The position numbers and the translations under genes were made by a program. Source: Micromonospora_J zhanjiangensis (lineage in GTDB: Bacteria; Actinomycetota; Actinomycetes; Mycobacteriales; Micromonosporaceae). From it: 41,598 nucleotides of DNA. The stretch is from contig NZ_JBHSBN010000038.1 of assembly GCF_042650605.1 (NCBI RefSeq), positions 1-41,598 of the forward strand, read 5' to 3'. This document shows, one piece after another, positions 7,931 through 17,019 of this stretch (the stretch's first letter is position 1; every line of letters starts with the position of its first letter). The notes beneath the pieces are model-generated. The model saw nothing but the letters and a program-made list of their open reading frames with translations. It made no database searches and was not told the origin of the DNA.

Positions 7931-9031
7931 ATGGGCATCGACGCGCCCCGGCAACGCCAGCCGGGCGTGCAGCGCGGCGGTTCCGGCGTGTCCGGCGGTC
8001 GTCGCAAGCAGCGCGTCTCCATGGCCGACGTGGCCGAACTCGCGGGCGTCTCCTCGCAGACCGTCTCCCGGGTCTCCAACGGCCACCCCGGGGTCATCGA
8101 GGCGACCCGGGAGCAGGTCCTGGCGGCCATGCGGGAGCTGGGTTACCGGCCCAACAGCGCCGCCCGCGCGTTGCGCTACGGCCAGTTCAACACCATCGGC
8201 GTGATCCTGTTCGGACTCTCCTCGACCGGCAACAGCCGTACCGTCGAGGCGATCGCCACCCAGGCCGCGGCCGAGGGTTACGCCATCACGCTCATCCCGG
8301 TCGGCGTGCCCACCCAGGACAACGTGCTGGGCGCCTTCACCCGGATGGGCGAACTCGCCGTCGACGCCGTCGTCGTCATCATCGAGGTCCACCTGCTCGA
8401 CGCCAGCACGGTCGCGCTGCCGCCGGGCGTGCACGTCGTGATCGTCGACTCCGACGCCGGTGACCGCTACCCCGTCGTCGACACCGACCAGGCCGACGGC
8501 GCCCGCCAGGCCGTCCGGCACCTGCTCGACCTCGGCCACCGGACGGTCCGGCACGTGGCCGGGCCGGCCGAGTCCTTCGCGGGTGAGCGCCGGGCCCGGG
8601 CCTGGCGGGAGACCCTGGTCGAGGCCGGCCGCCCGGTCCCCCCGGTCGAGCGTGGCGACTGGTCCGCCGAGTCCGGCTACCGGGCCGGCCTGCGGCTGGC
8701 CGCGCTGCCCGACTGCACGGCCGTCTTCGCCGCAAACGACCAGATGGCCCTCGGCGTGCTGCGGGCCCTGCACGAGCACGGCCGGGCGGTCCCGGCCGAG
8801 GTCAGCGTGGTCGGCTTCGACGACATCCCGGACGCCGCGTCGTTCTTCCCGCCGCTGACGACGGTGCACCAGGACTTCGCCGAGATCGGCCGGCGGTGCG
8901 TCCGGTCGCTGCTGCGGCAGTTGCGGAACGAGCCGGCCAGCGCCGGCACCGACCTGGTGCCGACCCGGCTCGTGGTCCGGGACAGCACCGCGCCGGCCGC
9001 GCGACCCCGGCCCCCGGCCGCCGGTCGGTGA
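7931..9031 (+). CDS. LacI-family transcriptional repressor (local galactoside regulator)
   Basis: Sugar-responsive repressor, 366 residues from ATG 7931, which has GGGAG 5 bases upstream. A GTG at 7883 would give a longer form with a poor RBS. The helix-turn-helix is RVSMADVAELAGVSSQTVSRV, followed by NGHPGVIEATREQVLAAMRELGYRPNS with the hinge AARALR (about residues 25-80). The periplasmic-binding-protein-like effector domain follows: NTIGVILFG, DAVVVIIEVH, VVDTDQADGARQAVRHLLDLGH, VFAANDQMALGVLRAL and VSVVGFDDIPDAASFFPPLTTV. It is divergent from the GH42/ABC operon, and the two identical operator cores lie between them, so it is very probably the local repressor relieved by an imported galactoside. 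Confidence 0.93.
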   Translation: MGIDAPRQRQPGVQRGGSGVSGGRRKQRVSMADVAELAGVSSQTVSRVSNGHPGVIEATREQVLAAMRELGYRPNSAARALRYGQFNTIGVILFGLSSTGNSRTVEAIATQAAAEGYAITLIPVGVPTQDNVLGAFTRMGELAVDAVVVIIEVHLLDASTVALPPGVHVVIVDSDAGDRYPVVDTDQADGARQAVRHLLDLGHRTVRHVAGPAESFAGERRARAWRETLVEAGRPVPPVERGDWSAESGYRAGLRLAALPDCTAVFAANDQMALGVLRALHEHGRAVPAEVSVVGFDDIPDAASFFPPLTTVHQDFAEIGRRCVRSLLRQLRNEPASAGTDLVPTRLVVRDSTAPAARPRPPAAGR

Positions 9032-9076
9032 GCGGGCGGCGGCCGTAGGTCGGTCACCGCCGTACCGCGATCCTCG

Positions 9077-9090
9077 GGGACCTTCGGCCC
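9077..9090 (+). promoter_or_regulatory. DevR/DosR-box-like dyad upstream of ppdK
   Basis: GGGACCTTCGGCCC has the GGGnC-N4-GnCCC form of the actinobacterial DevR/DosR box (half-sites GGGAC / GTCCC). Its right end is 90 bases before the ppdK start, almost the same distance as the identical 14-mer before adhE. Function is inferred from similarity and recurrence. Confidence 0.6.
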
Positions 9091-9180
9091 GCGCGGGCCG
9101 CCGTCCGACCCTGTCGACGACGACGGCCGGGCCGGTACGACGGAGGTGGAACGTTCTCACCCCCCGGCGAGGAGACCGCG

Positions 9181-11853
9181 ATGACAGCCAGGTACGTCCA
9201 CGACTTCACCGAAGGCAACAAGGACCTCAAGGATCTCCTCGGCGGCAAGGGCGCCAACCTCGCCGAGATGACCCGGATGGGCCTGCCGGTGCCGCCCGGT
9301 TTCACGATCAGCACGGCCGCGTGCCGCGCCTACCTGGCCACCGGCGCCGTGCCACCCGGCCTCTTCACCGAGGTGGCGGAACACCTGCGGAGACTGGAGA
9401 CCGGGCTGGACAAGCGGCTCGGTGACCCCCGGCGGCCGTTGCTGCTGTCGGTGCGCTCGGGCGGCAAGTTCTCCATGCCCGGCATGATGGAGACCATCCT
9501 GGACATCGGGCTCACCGACGTCACGGTCGGCGGGTTGGCCGCGCAGACCGGGGACGAGCGGTTCGCGTGGGACTCGTACCGCCGCCTCATCCAGATGTTC
9601 GGCCGGACGGTGTGCGGCGTACCGGGCGAGGACTTCGAGGCGGAGCTGTCCGGGGCCCGGGCCGCCGCCGGGGTCGACAGCGACGCCGAGCTGTCGGCCG
9701 ACCAGCTGCGGCACCTGGTCGAGGCGTACCAGAAGGTGTTCCACCGGCACACCGGCGAGGACTTCCCGCAGTCGCCCCGGGAACAGCTCCACCTGGCGAT
9801 CACCTCGGTCTTCCGGTCCTGGAACGCCGATCGGGCGGTGCTCTACCGCCGGCAGGAGCGCATCCCGCACGACCTGGGCACCGCGGTGAACGTGATGGCG
9901 ATGGTCTTCGGCAACCTCGGCACCGACTCGGGCACCGGCGTGGCGTTCACCCGCGACCCGGCCACCGGCCGGCGCGGACTGTACGGCGACTACCTGCCCG
10001 ACGCCCAGGGCGAGGACGTGGTCGCGGGTATCCGCGACACCGTCGGGCTGCGCGAGCTCGAACGCCGCCACCCGCGCTGTTTCGCCGAACTGATGTCGAT
10101 CATGGACCGGCTGGAACACCACTACCGCGACCTGTGCGACATCGAGTTCACCATCGAACACGGGAAGCTGTGGATGTTGCAGACCCGGGTCGGCAAGCGC
10201 ACCCCGGCGGCCGCGTTCGTCATCGCGGCGCAGCTCGTCGACGAGGGACTCATCACGACGGACGAGGCGCTGCGGCGGGTCACCGGCGGGCAGCTGGCCC
10301 AGCTGATGTTCCCGGCGTTCGACCTCGCCGCCACCCCGGAGCCGGTCACCACCGGCGTACCGGCGTCACCCGGCGCGGCGGTCGGTCGGATCGTGTTCGA
10401 CTCGGCCGCGGCGGTCGAGGCGGCGGAACCGGTCGTCCTGGTCCGACCGGAGACCACCCCGGACGACCTCGCCGGCATGATCGCCGCCGAGGGCATCCTG
10501 ACCAGCCACGGCGGTAAGACCTCACACGCCGCGGTCGTCGCCCGGGGCATGGGCAAGCCGTGCGTGTGCGGCGCCGCGGCGGTGCGCATCGACCCGGACC
10601 GGGGCCGGCTGTGCGTGGGCGACACCGTGCTGACCGCCGGGGACCTGATCTCCATCGACGGGACGACCGGACGGGTCTACCCGGGCGCCGTCGCGGTGCG
10701 GCCCTCGCCCGTGGTCCGGTACCTGGACGGCGAGCTGGCCGCCGACAGCGACCCGCTGGTCGCCGCCGTGGACCGTCTGCTGCGGCACGCCGACGCGGTA
10801 CGCCGGCTCGGCGTGCACGCCAACGCGGACACCCCCGCCGACGCGGATCGGGCCCGCCGCTTCGGCGCCACCGGCATCGGGCTGTGCCGGACCGAACACA
10901 TGTTCCTCGGCGAACGCCGGTCCCTGGTGGAACGGTTGATCCTGGCCACCGACGACGAGCAGCGCCGGGCCGCCCTCGACGAGTTGCTGCCGCTGCAACG
11001 GGCCGACGTCACCGGCATCCTGGCCGCGATGGACGGGTTGCCGGTCACCATCCGCCTGCTCGACCCGCCGTTGCACGAATTCCTTCCCGCGCTGGACGAC
11101 CTGGTCGCCCGGGTGGCCCGCGCCGAGGCCCTGGGCCGGGACCCGGGCCGGGACGGCGTGCTGCTCGCCGCGGTGCGCCGGCTGCACGAGGTCAACCCGA
11201 TGCTCGGGCTGCGTGGCGTCCGCCTGGGTCTGGTCGTTCCCGGCCTGTTCGCCATGCAGGTGCGCGCCGTGGCCGAGGCCGCCGCCGCGCGGACCAGGGC
11301 CGGCGGCCACCCCCGTCCGGAGATCATGGTTCCGCTGGTGGCGACGGTGCGGGAACTGGACCTGGTCCGCGCCGAGGTCGAGACGGTACTGGCGAACGTC
11401 CCGGACGCGCCGCCGATCAGATTCGGCACGATGATCGAGGTCCCCCGAGCCGCGTTGACCGCCGGTCAGATCGCCGAGCACGCCGATTTCTTCTCCTTCG
11501 GCACGAACGACCTGACCCAGCTGACCTGGGGCTTCTCCCGGGACGACGTCGAGGGCGCGTTCTTCTCCCGCTACCTGGACCTGGGTGTCTTCGGCACGTC
11601 ACCGTTCGAGACGGTCGACGCCGCCGGGGTCGGCGCGCTGGTCGAGCTGGCCGTGCGCCGGGGACGCGCGACGCGACCGGACCTGACGGTCGGCGTGTGC
11701 GGCGAACACGGGGGCGACCCGGCGTCGGTGCGGTTCTTCCACACCACGGGGCTGGACTACGTCTCCTGCTCGCCGTACCGGATCCCGGTGGCCCGGCTGG
11801 AGGCCGGCCGGGCCGCCGTGCACACCGGCGACGCGGGCTCGGACAGCCGGTGA
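9181..11853 (+). CDS. ppdK: Pyruvate, phosphate dikinase
   Basis: Interconverts phosphoenolpyruvate + AMP + PPi with pyruvate + ATP + Pi; in a fermenting cell it can run toward pyruvate and save ATP. At 890 residues it is full length. The N-terminal ATP-grasp domain starts GGKGANLAEM and contains LLSVRSGGKFSMPGMM. The phosphohistidine domain has TSHGGKTSHAAVVARGMGKPC with catalytic His449. The C-terminal PEP barrel ends with GVCGEHGGD, catalytic Cys840. The ATG has GAGGAG upstream. No regulatory RP protein gene is adjacent. It opens the run ppdK-adhE-pflB-pflA, each of the first three having its own upstream dyad, suggesting separate but co-regulated promoters. Confidence 0.97.
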   Translation: MTARYVHDFTEGNKDLKDLLGGKGANLAEMTRMGLPVPPGFTISTAACRAYLATGAVPPGLFTEVAEHLRRLETGLDKRLGDPRRPLLLSVRSGGKFSMPGMMETILDIGLTDVTVGGLAAQTGDERFAWDSYRRLIQMFGRTVCGVPGEDFEAELSGARAAAGVDSDAELSADQLRHLVEAYQKVFHRHTGEDFPQSPREQLHLAITSVFRSWNADRAVLYRRQERIPHDLGTAVNVMAMVFGNLGTDSGTGVAFTRDPATGRRGLYGDYLPDAQGEDVVAGIRDTVGLRELERRHPRCFAELMSIMDRLEHHYRDLCDIEFTIEHGKLWMLQTRVGKRTPAAAFVIAAQLVDEGLITTDEALRRVTGGQLAQLMFPAFDLAATPEPVTTGVPASPGAAVGRIVFDSAAAVEAAEPVVLVRPETTPDDLAGMIAAEGILTSHGGKTSHAAVVARGMGKPCVCGAAAVRIDPDRGRLCVGDTVLTAGDLISIDGTTGRVYPGAVAVRPSPVVRYLDGELAADSDPLVAAVDRLLRHADAVRRLGVHANADTPADADRARRFGATGIGLCRTEHMFLGERRSLVERLILATDDEQRRAALDELLPLQRADVTGILAAMDGLPVTIRLLDPPLHEFLPALDDLVARVARAEALGRDPGRDGVLLAAVRRLHEVNPMLGLRGVRLGLVVPGLFAMQVRAVAEAAAARTRAGGHPRPEIMVPLVATVRELDLVRAEVETVLANVPDAPPIRFGTMIEVPRAALTAGQIAEHADFFSFGTNDLTQLTWGFSRDDVEGAFFSRYLDLGVFGTSPFETVDAAGVGALVELAVRRGRATRPDLTVGVCGEHGGDPASVRFFHTTGLDYVSCSPYRIPVARLEAGRAAVHTGDAGSDSR

Positions 11854-11893
11854 CCCGCGGCCGCCGGCGGCGTGGGCGGCGGCCGGGCAGGTC

Positions 11894-11907
11894 GGGACCT
11901 TCGGCCC
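11894..11907 (+). promoter_or_regulatory. DevR/DosR-box-like dyad upstream of adhE
   Basis: GGGACCTTCGGCCC is identical over 14 bases to the site before ppdK; the surrounding GGGACCTTCGGCCCGCG is conserved too. It ends 91 bases before the adhE GTG. Exact recurrence at the same distance in otherwise unrelated spacers argues for a regulatory site. Confidence 0.62.
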
Positions 11908-11998
11908 GCGCCCCGGTGCCGTTCGCCGGCAGCCCCCGCACCGCCGGCCGGACACGATTGACCTGGGCGAACGGATGCCCGGCGAGGAGGACTGAGCA

Positions 11999-14665
11999 GT
12001 GCTGAACCAGGTAATCACGCCGGTGGACGCGGCGGTCGACGCGCGGGTGCCCGCTCCGGCGCAGCTGGCGGTCGACGCGCTGGTCGCGGACGCGGCCAAG
12101 GCGCTGGAGGAGTACGGATCGCTCACCCAGGAGGACGTCGACCGGATTGTCGGCAAGGCGTCCGTGGCGGCGCTGGACCGGCACGGCGCACTGGCCGAAC
12201 TGGCGATCGCGGAGACCGGCCGCGGCGTCTTCGAGGACAAGGCGGTGAAGAACATGTTCGCCGCCGAGCACGTCACGCACGGCATGGCGGGCCTGAGGAC
12301 CGTCGGCGTCGTCGCCCGGGACGAGATCGACGGCATCGTACAGATAGCCGATCCGGTCGGCGTCGTCGCCGGCATCACCCCGGTGACCAACCCGACCTCC
12401 ACGGTGATCTTCAAGAGTCTGCTGGCGCTGAAGACCCGTAACCCGATCGTCTTCGCCTTCCACCCCGCCGCCCAGCGGTGCAGCGCCGAGGCGGCGCGGG
12501 TGGTGCGGGACGCCGCGGTCGACGCCGGCGCACCCCGGCACTGCGTACAGTGGATCGAGAAGCCGGCGCTGGCCGCCACCCGGGCGCTGATGCACCACCC
12601 CGGGGTGTCGGTGATCCTGGCGACCGGCGGCAACGGCATGGTCCGCGCCGCCTACTCGGCGGGCAAGCCGGCCCTGGGCGTCGGCGCGGGCAACGTGCCC
12701 GCGTACGTGCACCGCGACGCCGACGTCGGGCGGGCCGTGCACGACATCGTCCTGTCGAAGACCTTCGACAACGGCATGATCTGCGCCTCGGAACAGGCCG
12801 TGGTCCTCGACGACGCGGTGTACGGCGCCGCGATCGCCGAGTTCCGCCGGCTGCACGCCCACCTGGCGAGCGCCCGGGAGAAGGCACTGCTGGAGCGGTT
12901 CCTCTTCCCCTCGACCGGCGACGGCCCGGCGACCGGCGACGGCGCGAACCGCGCCGGGGTACGGATCAACCCGGAGGCCGTCGGACGGCCCGCGCCGTGG
13001 ATCGCGCAGCAGGCGGGATTCGCCGTGCCCGCCGGCACGTCGCTGATCCTGGCGGCGGCCGACGAGGTCGGCCCGGCCGAACCGCTGACCCGGGAGAAGC
13101 TCTGCCCGGTCCTGGCCGTGCTGCGCGCCCAGGACCAGGAGCAGGGCTTCCGGTACGCCGAGCAGATGGTGGAATTCGACGGGCTGGGCCACAGTGCCGT
13201 CATCCACACCGGCGACGCCGCCGTCGCCGAGCAGTTCGGCATGCGGGTCAAGGCCGTCCGGATCATGTGGAACACGCCCGCGTCACAGGGCGGCATCGGC
13301 GGGATCTACAACGCCTTCCTGCCCTCGTTGACGCTCGGCTGCGGCAGCTACGGCCACAACTCGGTGTCGAACAACGTGTCGGCGATCAACCTGATCAACA
13401 TCAAGCGGGTCGGCCGGCGGACCAACAACCTGCAGTGGTTCAAGGTCCCGCCGAAGATCTACCTGGAACGCAACGCGATCCGGTACCTGCGGGACATGCC
13501 CGGCGTCGCCCGGGTCACCATCGTCACCGACCCCACCATGACCCGGCTCGGCTACGTCGACCGGATCAGCCGGGTCCTGACCGACCGCCCGACTCCGGTC
13601 ACCATCCAGGTCATCGACAGCGTCGAACCGGAACCCACGATGGACACCGTCCAGCGCGGCGCCGAGGTGATCCGCGCGTTCCGACCCGACACGATCATCG
13701 CGCTCGGTGGCGGCTCCCCGATGGACGCCGCGAAGGTCATGTGGCTGCTGTACGAGCATCCCGACGTGGTCTTCGCCGACATGAAGGAGAAGTTCTCCGA
13801 CATCCGCAAGCGGGCCTTCCGGTTCCCGGCCCTGGGCGCCCGCGCCAAGTTGGTCTGCGTTCCGACCACCTCCGGTACGGGTGCCGAGGTGACGCCGTTC
13901 GCGGTGATCACCGATGCGGCCGGCGGGCAGAAGTACCCGCTCGCCGACTACGCGCTCACCCCGAGCGTGGCGATCGTGGACCCGGCGCTCACCGCCGACC
14001 TGCCGCCCTCGGTGACGGCCGACAGCGGCTTCGACGCCCTCACCCACGCCACCGAGGCGTACGTGTCGGTGTACGCGAACGATTTCACCGACGGCCTCGC
14101 GTTGCACGCCATTCGACTCGTCTTCGATCACCTGGAGCGGTCGGTGACCGCCGGCGCAGCCGACCCGGTGGCCCGGGAGAAGATGCACAACGCCGGCACC
14201 ATCGCCGGCATGGCGTTCGGCAACGCGTTCCTGGGCATCGTGCACGCGATGTCGCACACCCTCGGTGGCACGTTCCACATCGCGCACGGGCGGACCAACG
14301 CGATCCTGCTCCCCCACGTGATCCGGCACAACGGGACCGTGCCCGGCAAGCTGACCGGCTGGCCGAAGTACGAGCGGTACACCGCCCCGGAACGGTTCCA
14401 GGACATCGCCAGGATGCTCGGACTGCCGGCCGCCACCCCCGAGGAAGGCGTCGAGTCGTACGCCGTGGCGGTGGAGCGGCTGCGCGCGGCGGTCGGCCTG
14501 CCGGCGACCTTCGAGGCGGCCGGCGTGCCCCGGGACGCGTTCCTCGCCGCCCTTCCCCAGCAGGCCATGAACGCCTATCTGGACCAGTGCGCCCCCGCGA
14601 ACCCGCGGATGCCGATGCTCGACGACATGCGGGAGCTGATGCGCCGCGCCTACGACGGCGGGTGA
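11999..14665 (+). CDS. adhE: Bifunctional acetaldehyde-CoA / alcohol dehydrogenase
   Basis: Reduces acetyl-CoA to acetaldehyde and then to ethanol, using two NADH; in the family the enzyme forms cytoplasmic spirosomes. At 888 residues both halves are present. The N-terminal aldehyde dehydrogenase domain (about 15-440) has GITPVTNPTSTVIFKSL and the catalytic Cys262 in DNGMICASEQAVV. The linker carries FLPSLTLGCGSYGHNS. The C-terminal iron alcohol dehydrogenase (about 455-888) has ALGGGSPMDAAKVMW, PTTSGTGAEVTPFAVI and the metal-ligand region HAMSHTLGGTFHIAHGRTN. The GTG start has GAGGAGG 8 bases upstream. It regenerates NAD+ and consumes the acetyl-CoA made by the neighbouring pyruvate formate-lyase. 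Confidence 0.97.
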   Translation: MLNQVITPVDAAVDARVPAPAQLAVDALVADAAKALEEYGSLTQEDVDRIVGKASVAALDRHGALAELAIAETGRGVFEDKAVKNMFAAEHVTHGMAGLRTVGVVARDEIDGIVQIADPVGVVAGITPVTNPTSTVIFKSLLALKTRNPIVFAFHPAAQRCSAEAARVVRDAAVDAGAPRHCVQWIEKPALAATRALMHHPGVSVILATGGNGMVRAAYSAGKPALGVGAGNVPAYVHRDADVGRAVHDIVLSKTFDNGMICASEQAVVLDDAVYGAAIAEFRRLHAHLASAREKALLERFLFPSTGDGPATGDGANRAGVRINPEAVGRPAPWIAQQAGFAVPAGTSLILAAADEVGPAEPLTREKLCPVLAVLRAQDQEQGFRYAEQMVEFDGLGHSAVIHTGDAAVAEQFGMRVKAVRIMWNTPASQGGIGGIYNAFLPSLTLGCGSYGHNSVSNNVSAINLINIKRVGRRTNNLQWFKVPPKIYLERNAIRYLRDMPGVARVTIVTDPTMTRLGYVDRISRVLTDRPTPVTIQVIDSVEPEPTMDTVQRGAEVIRAFRPDTIIALGGGSPMDAAKVMWLLYEHPDVVFADMKEKFSDIRKRAFRFPALGARAKLVCVPTTSGTGAEVTPFAVITDAAGGQKYPLADYALTPSVAIVDPALTADLPPSVTADSGFDALTHATEAYVSVYANDFTDGLALHAIRLVFDHLERSVTAGAADPVAREKMHNAGTIAGMAFGNAFLGIVHAMSHTLGGTFHIAHGRTNAILLPHVIRHNGTVPGKLTGWPKYERYTAPERFQDIARMLGLPAATPEEGVESYAVAVERLRAAVGLPATFEAAGVPRDAFLAALPQQAMNAYLDQCAPANPRMPMLDDMRELMRRAYDGG

Positions 14666-14700
14666 ACGGGGACCCGGCGGTGCGGACGTCCCGGCGGGCC

Positions 14701-14714
14701 GGGTCTTTCGACCC
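14701..14714 (+). promoter_or_regulatory. DevR/DosR-box-like dyad upstream of pflB
   Basis: GGGTCTTTCGACCC has perfect 5-bp arms (GGGTC / GACCC) around TTTC and the same GGGnC-N4-GnCCC layout as the two sites before ppdK and adhE. It ends 55 bases before the pflB ATG, and its central TTTCGAC resembles the CTTCGGC centre of the other two. Confidence 0.55.
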
Positions 14715-14769
14715 TGACCGGCGCCCCGGCCGCCGGGAAGGCTGGGAGTGAGGGCAAGGAGGAGGAGTG

Positions 14770-17019
14770 ATGCATCCACGACACACCGACCGGCCGGACG
14801 CCTGGCGCGGGTTCGCGGGCTCGGCCTGGCGGGAGCAGATCGACGTCGCCGCGTTCATCCGGGACAACGTCACCCCGTACGCCGGCGACGGGACCTTCCT
14901 GGCCGGGCCCACCGACCGCACCCGCGACCTCTGGGCCGGCCTGCGGGAGATGTTCGCCGAGGAACGCCGGCGCGGCGTCTACGACGTGGACCCGCACACG
15001 CCGTCGACCATCACCTCGCACGGTCCGGGCTACCTCGACCGGTCGCGGGAGTTGATCGTCGGACTGCAGACGGACGCGCCGCTGCGCCGGGCGATCATGC
15101 CGAACGGCGGCCTGCGCATGGTGGAGAACGGGCTGGCGGCGTACGGCTACCGGCTCGACCCGGAGGTGAAGCGGATCTTCACCGAGTACCGCAAGACGCA
15201 CAACGACGGGGTCTTCGACGCCTACCCCCGGGACGTGGTCGCCGCGCGCCGGTCGCACATCGTCACCGGCCTGCCGGACGCCTACGGCCGCGGTCGGATC
15301 ATCGGTGACTACCGCCGGGTCGCGCTGTACGGGGTCGACCGGCTCGTCGCCGAGCGCCGGGCGGCCAAGGACCGCCTCGACGACGCGCCGTGCACCGAGG
15401 CGGTGATCCGCGACCGGGAGGAACTCGCCGAGCAGATCCGGGCCCTGGCCGACCTGACCCGGATGGCGGCGAGCTACGGCCACGACATCACCGGCCCGGC
15501 GGCCACCGCCCGCGAGGCGATCCAGTGGTTGTACTTCGCCTACCTGGCGGCCACCAAGGACCAGAACGGTGCCGCCATGTCGCTCGGCCGGACCGCCAGT
15601 TTCCTCGACATCTACCTGCACCGCGACCTGGTCGAGCACCGGCTCACCGAGACCGACGCGCAGGAACTCGTCGACGACTTCGTGATCAAGCTCCGGATCA
15701 TCCGGTTCCTCCGGACGCCGGAGTACGACGCGCTGTTCTCCGGCGACCCGACCTGGGTGACCGAGGCCCTGGGCGGCATCGGCGCCGACGGTCGCCCGCT
15801 GGTGACCCGGACCAGCTTCCGCTACCTGCAGACCCTCTACAACCTCGGCCCGGCGCCCGAGCCCAACCTGACCGTGCTCTGGTCGCCGGCCCTGCCGGTG
15901 GGGTTCAAGCGGTTCTGCGCCCAGGTCTCGCTGGACACCAGCGCCATCCAGTACGAGAACGACGAACTGCTGCGGCCCGCGTACGGTGACGACACCGCCA
16001 TCGCCTGCTGCGTCTCGGCGATGCGGGTGGGCCGGGACATGCAGTTCTTCGGCGCCCGCGCCAACCTGGCCAAGGCGCTGCTGTACGCCGTCAACGGCGG
16101 CCGGGACGAGATCACCGGCGAGCAGGTCGCCCCGCCCACCGAGCCCGTCGGCGGCGAGTACCTCGACTACGACGAGGTGCTGGCCGCGTTCGACCGGACC
16201 CTGGACTGGCTGGCGCGGACCTACGTCCGGGCGCTCAACGTCATCCACTACATGCACGACCGGTACGCCTACGAGCGGTTGGAGATGGCCCTGCACGACT
16301 ATCCCGTGCGGCGCTTCCTGGCCACCGGGATCGCCGGGTTGTCGGTGGCGGTGGACAGCCTCTCGGCGATCCGGTACGCCCGGGTGAAGATGCTGCGCGA
16401 CGAGACCGGTCTGGCCGTCGACTACGCGGTCGAGGGCGACTACCCGGCGTTCGGCAACAACGACGACCGGGCCGACGAGATCGCGGTGTGGCTGGTCCGT
16501 ACGTTCATGGCCAAGGTCCGGCGGCAGCCCACCTACCGGGACGCGGAGCCGACCCTGTCGGTGCTCACCATCACCTCCAACGTCGTCTACGGCACGCACA
16601 CCGGCAACACCCCCGACGGCCGTCGGGCCGGTGAGCCGTTCGCGCCGGGCGCCAACCCGATGAACGGTCGGGACCGGCACGGCCTGGTCGCCGCGGCCCT
16701 GTCGGTGGCGAAGCTGCCGTACGACAGTGCCCGCGACGGCATCTCGCTGACCGCCACGGTCACCCCGGACGGCCTCGGCCGGCTCCGCGAGGAGCGGATC
16801 GACAACCTGGTCGGCGTCCTGGACGGGTACACCGACGCCGGCGGCTTCCACCTCAACGTCAACGTGCTGGACCGGGCCACGCTGGAGGACGCGATGCGGC
16901 ATCCGGAGCGCTATCCGAACCTGACCGTCCGGGTCTCCGGCTACGCGGTCAACTTCGTCCGGCTGACCCGCGAGCAGCAGCGCGACGTCATCTCCCGCAC
17001 CTTCCACGGCCGGCTGTGA
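14770..17019 (+). CDS. pflB: Pyruvate formate-lyase (glycyl radical enzyme)
   Basis: Cleaves pyruvate with CoA to acetyl-CoA and formate, without NADH production and only without oxygen. From the ATG at 14770 (AGGAGG 6 bases upstream; the adjacent GTG at 14767 is too close) it has 749 residues, the usual length. The paired thiyl cysteines are Cys413-Cys414 in TAIACCVSAMRVG. The glycyl radical site is Gly724 in VRVSGYAVNFVRLTREQ near the C-terminus. Other landmarks are MPNGGLRMVENGL and SNVVYGTHTGNTPDGRRAGEPFAPGANPM. It overlaps the activase gene by 4 bases, so the two are translationally coupled. Unusual in a supposedly aerobic mycelial actinomycete; no YfiD-type repair protein is seen in the window. 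Confidence 0.97.
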   Translation: MHPRHTDRPDAWRGFAGSAWREQIDVAAFIRDNVTPYAGDGTFLAGPTDRTRDLWAGLREMFAEERRRGVYDVDPHTPSTITSHGPGYLDRSRELIVGLQTDAPLRRAIMPNGGLRMVENGLAAYGYRLDPEVKRIFTEYRKTHNDGVFDAYPRDVVAARRSHIVTGLPDAYGRGRIIGDYRRVALYGVDRLVAERRAAKDRLDDAPCTEAVIRDREELAEQIRALADLTRMAASYGHDITGPAATAREAIQWLYFAYLAATKDQNGAAMSLGRTASFLDIYLHRDLVEHRLTETDAQELVDDFVIKLRIIRFLRTPEYDALFSGDPTWVTEALGGIGADGRPLVTRTSFRYLQTLYNLGPAPEPNLTVLWSPALPVGFKRFCAQVSLDTSAIQYENDELLRPAYGDDTAIACCVSAMRVGRDMQFFGARANLAKALLYAVNGGRDEITGEQVAPPTEPVGGEYLDYDEVLAAFDRTLDWLARTYVRALNVIHYMHDRYAYERLEMALHDYPVRRFLATGIAGLSVAVDSLSAIRYARVKMLRDETGLAVDYAVEGDYPAFGNNDDRADEIAVWLVRTFMAKVRRQPTYRDAEPTLSVLTITSNVVYGTHTGNTPDGRRAGEPFAPGANPMNGRDRHGLVAAALSVAKLPYDSARDGISLTATVTPDGLGRLREERIDNLVGVLDGYTDAGGFHLNVNVLDRATLEDAMRHPERYPNLTVRVSGYAVNFVRLTREQQRDVISRTFHGRL

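Noticed and set aside
6793..8130. N-terminal extension of the MalG-type permease
   Set aside because: The open frame runs far upstream, across the other permease gene and the operators. The extension has no membrane or domain character, and a coupled ATG at 6792 follows the partner stop by 2 bases.
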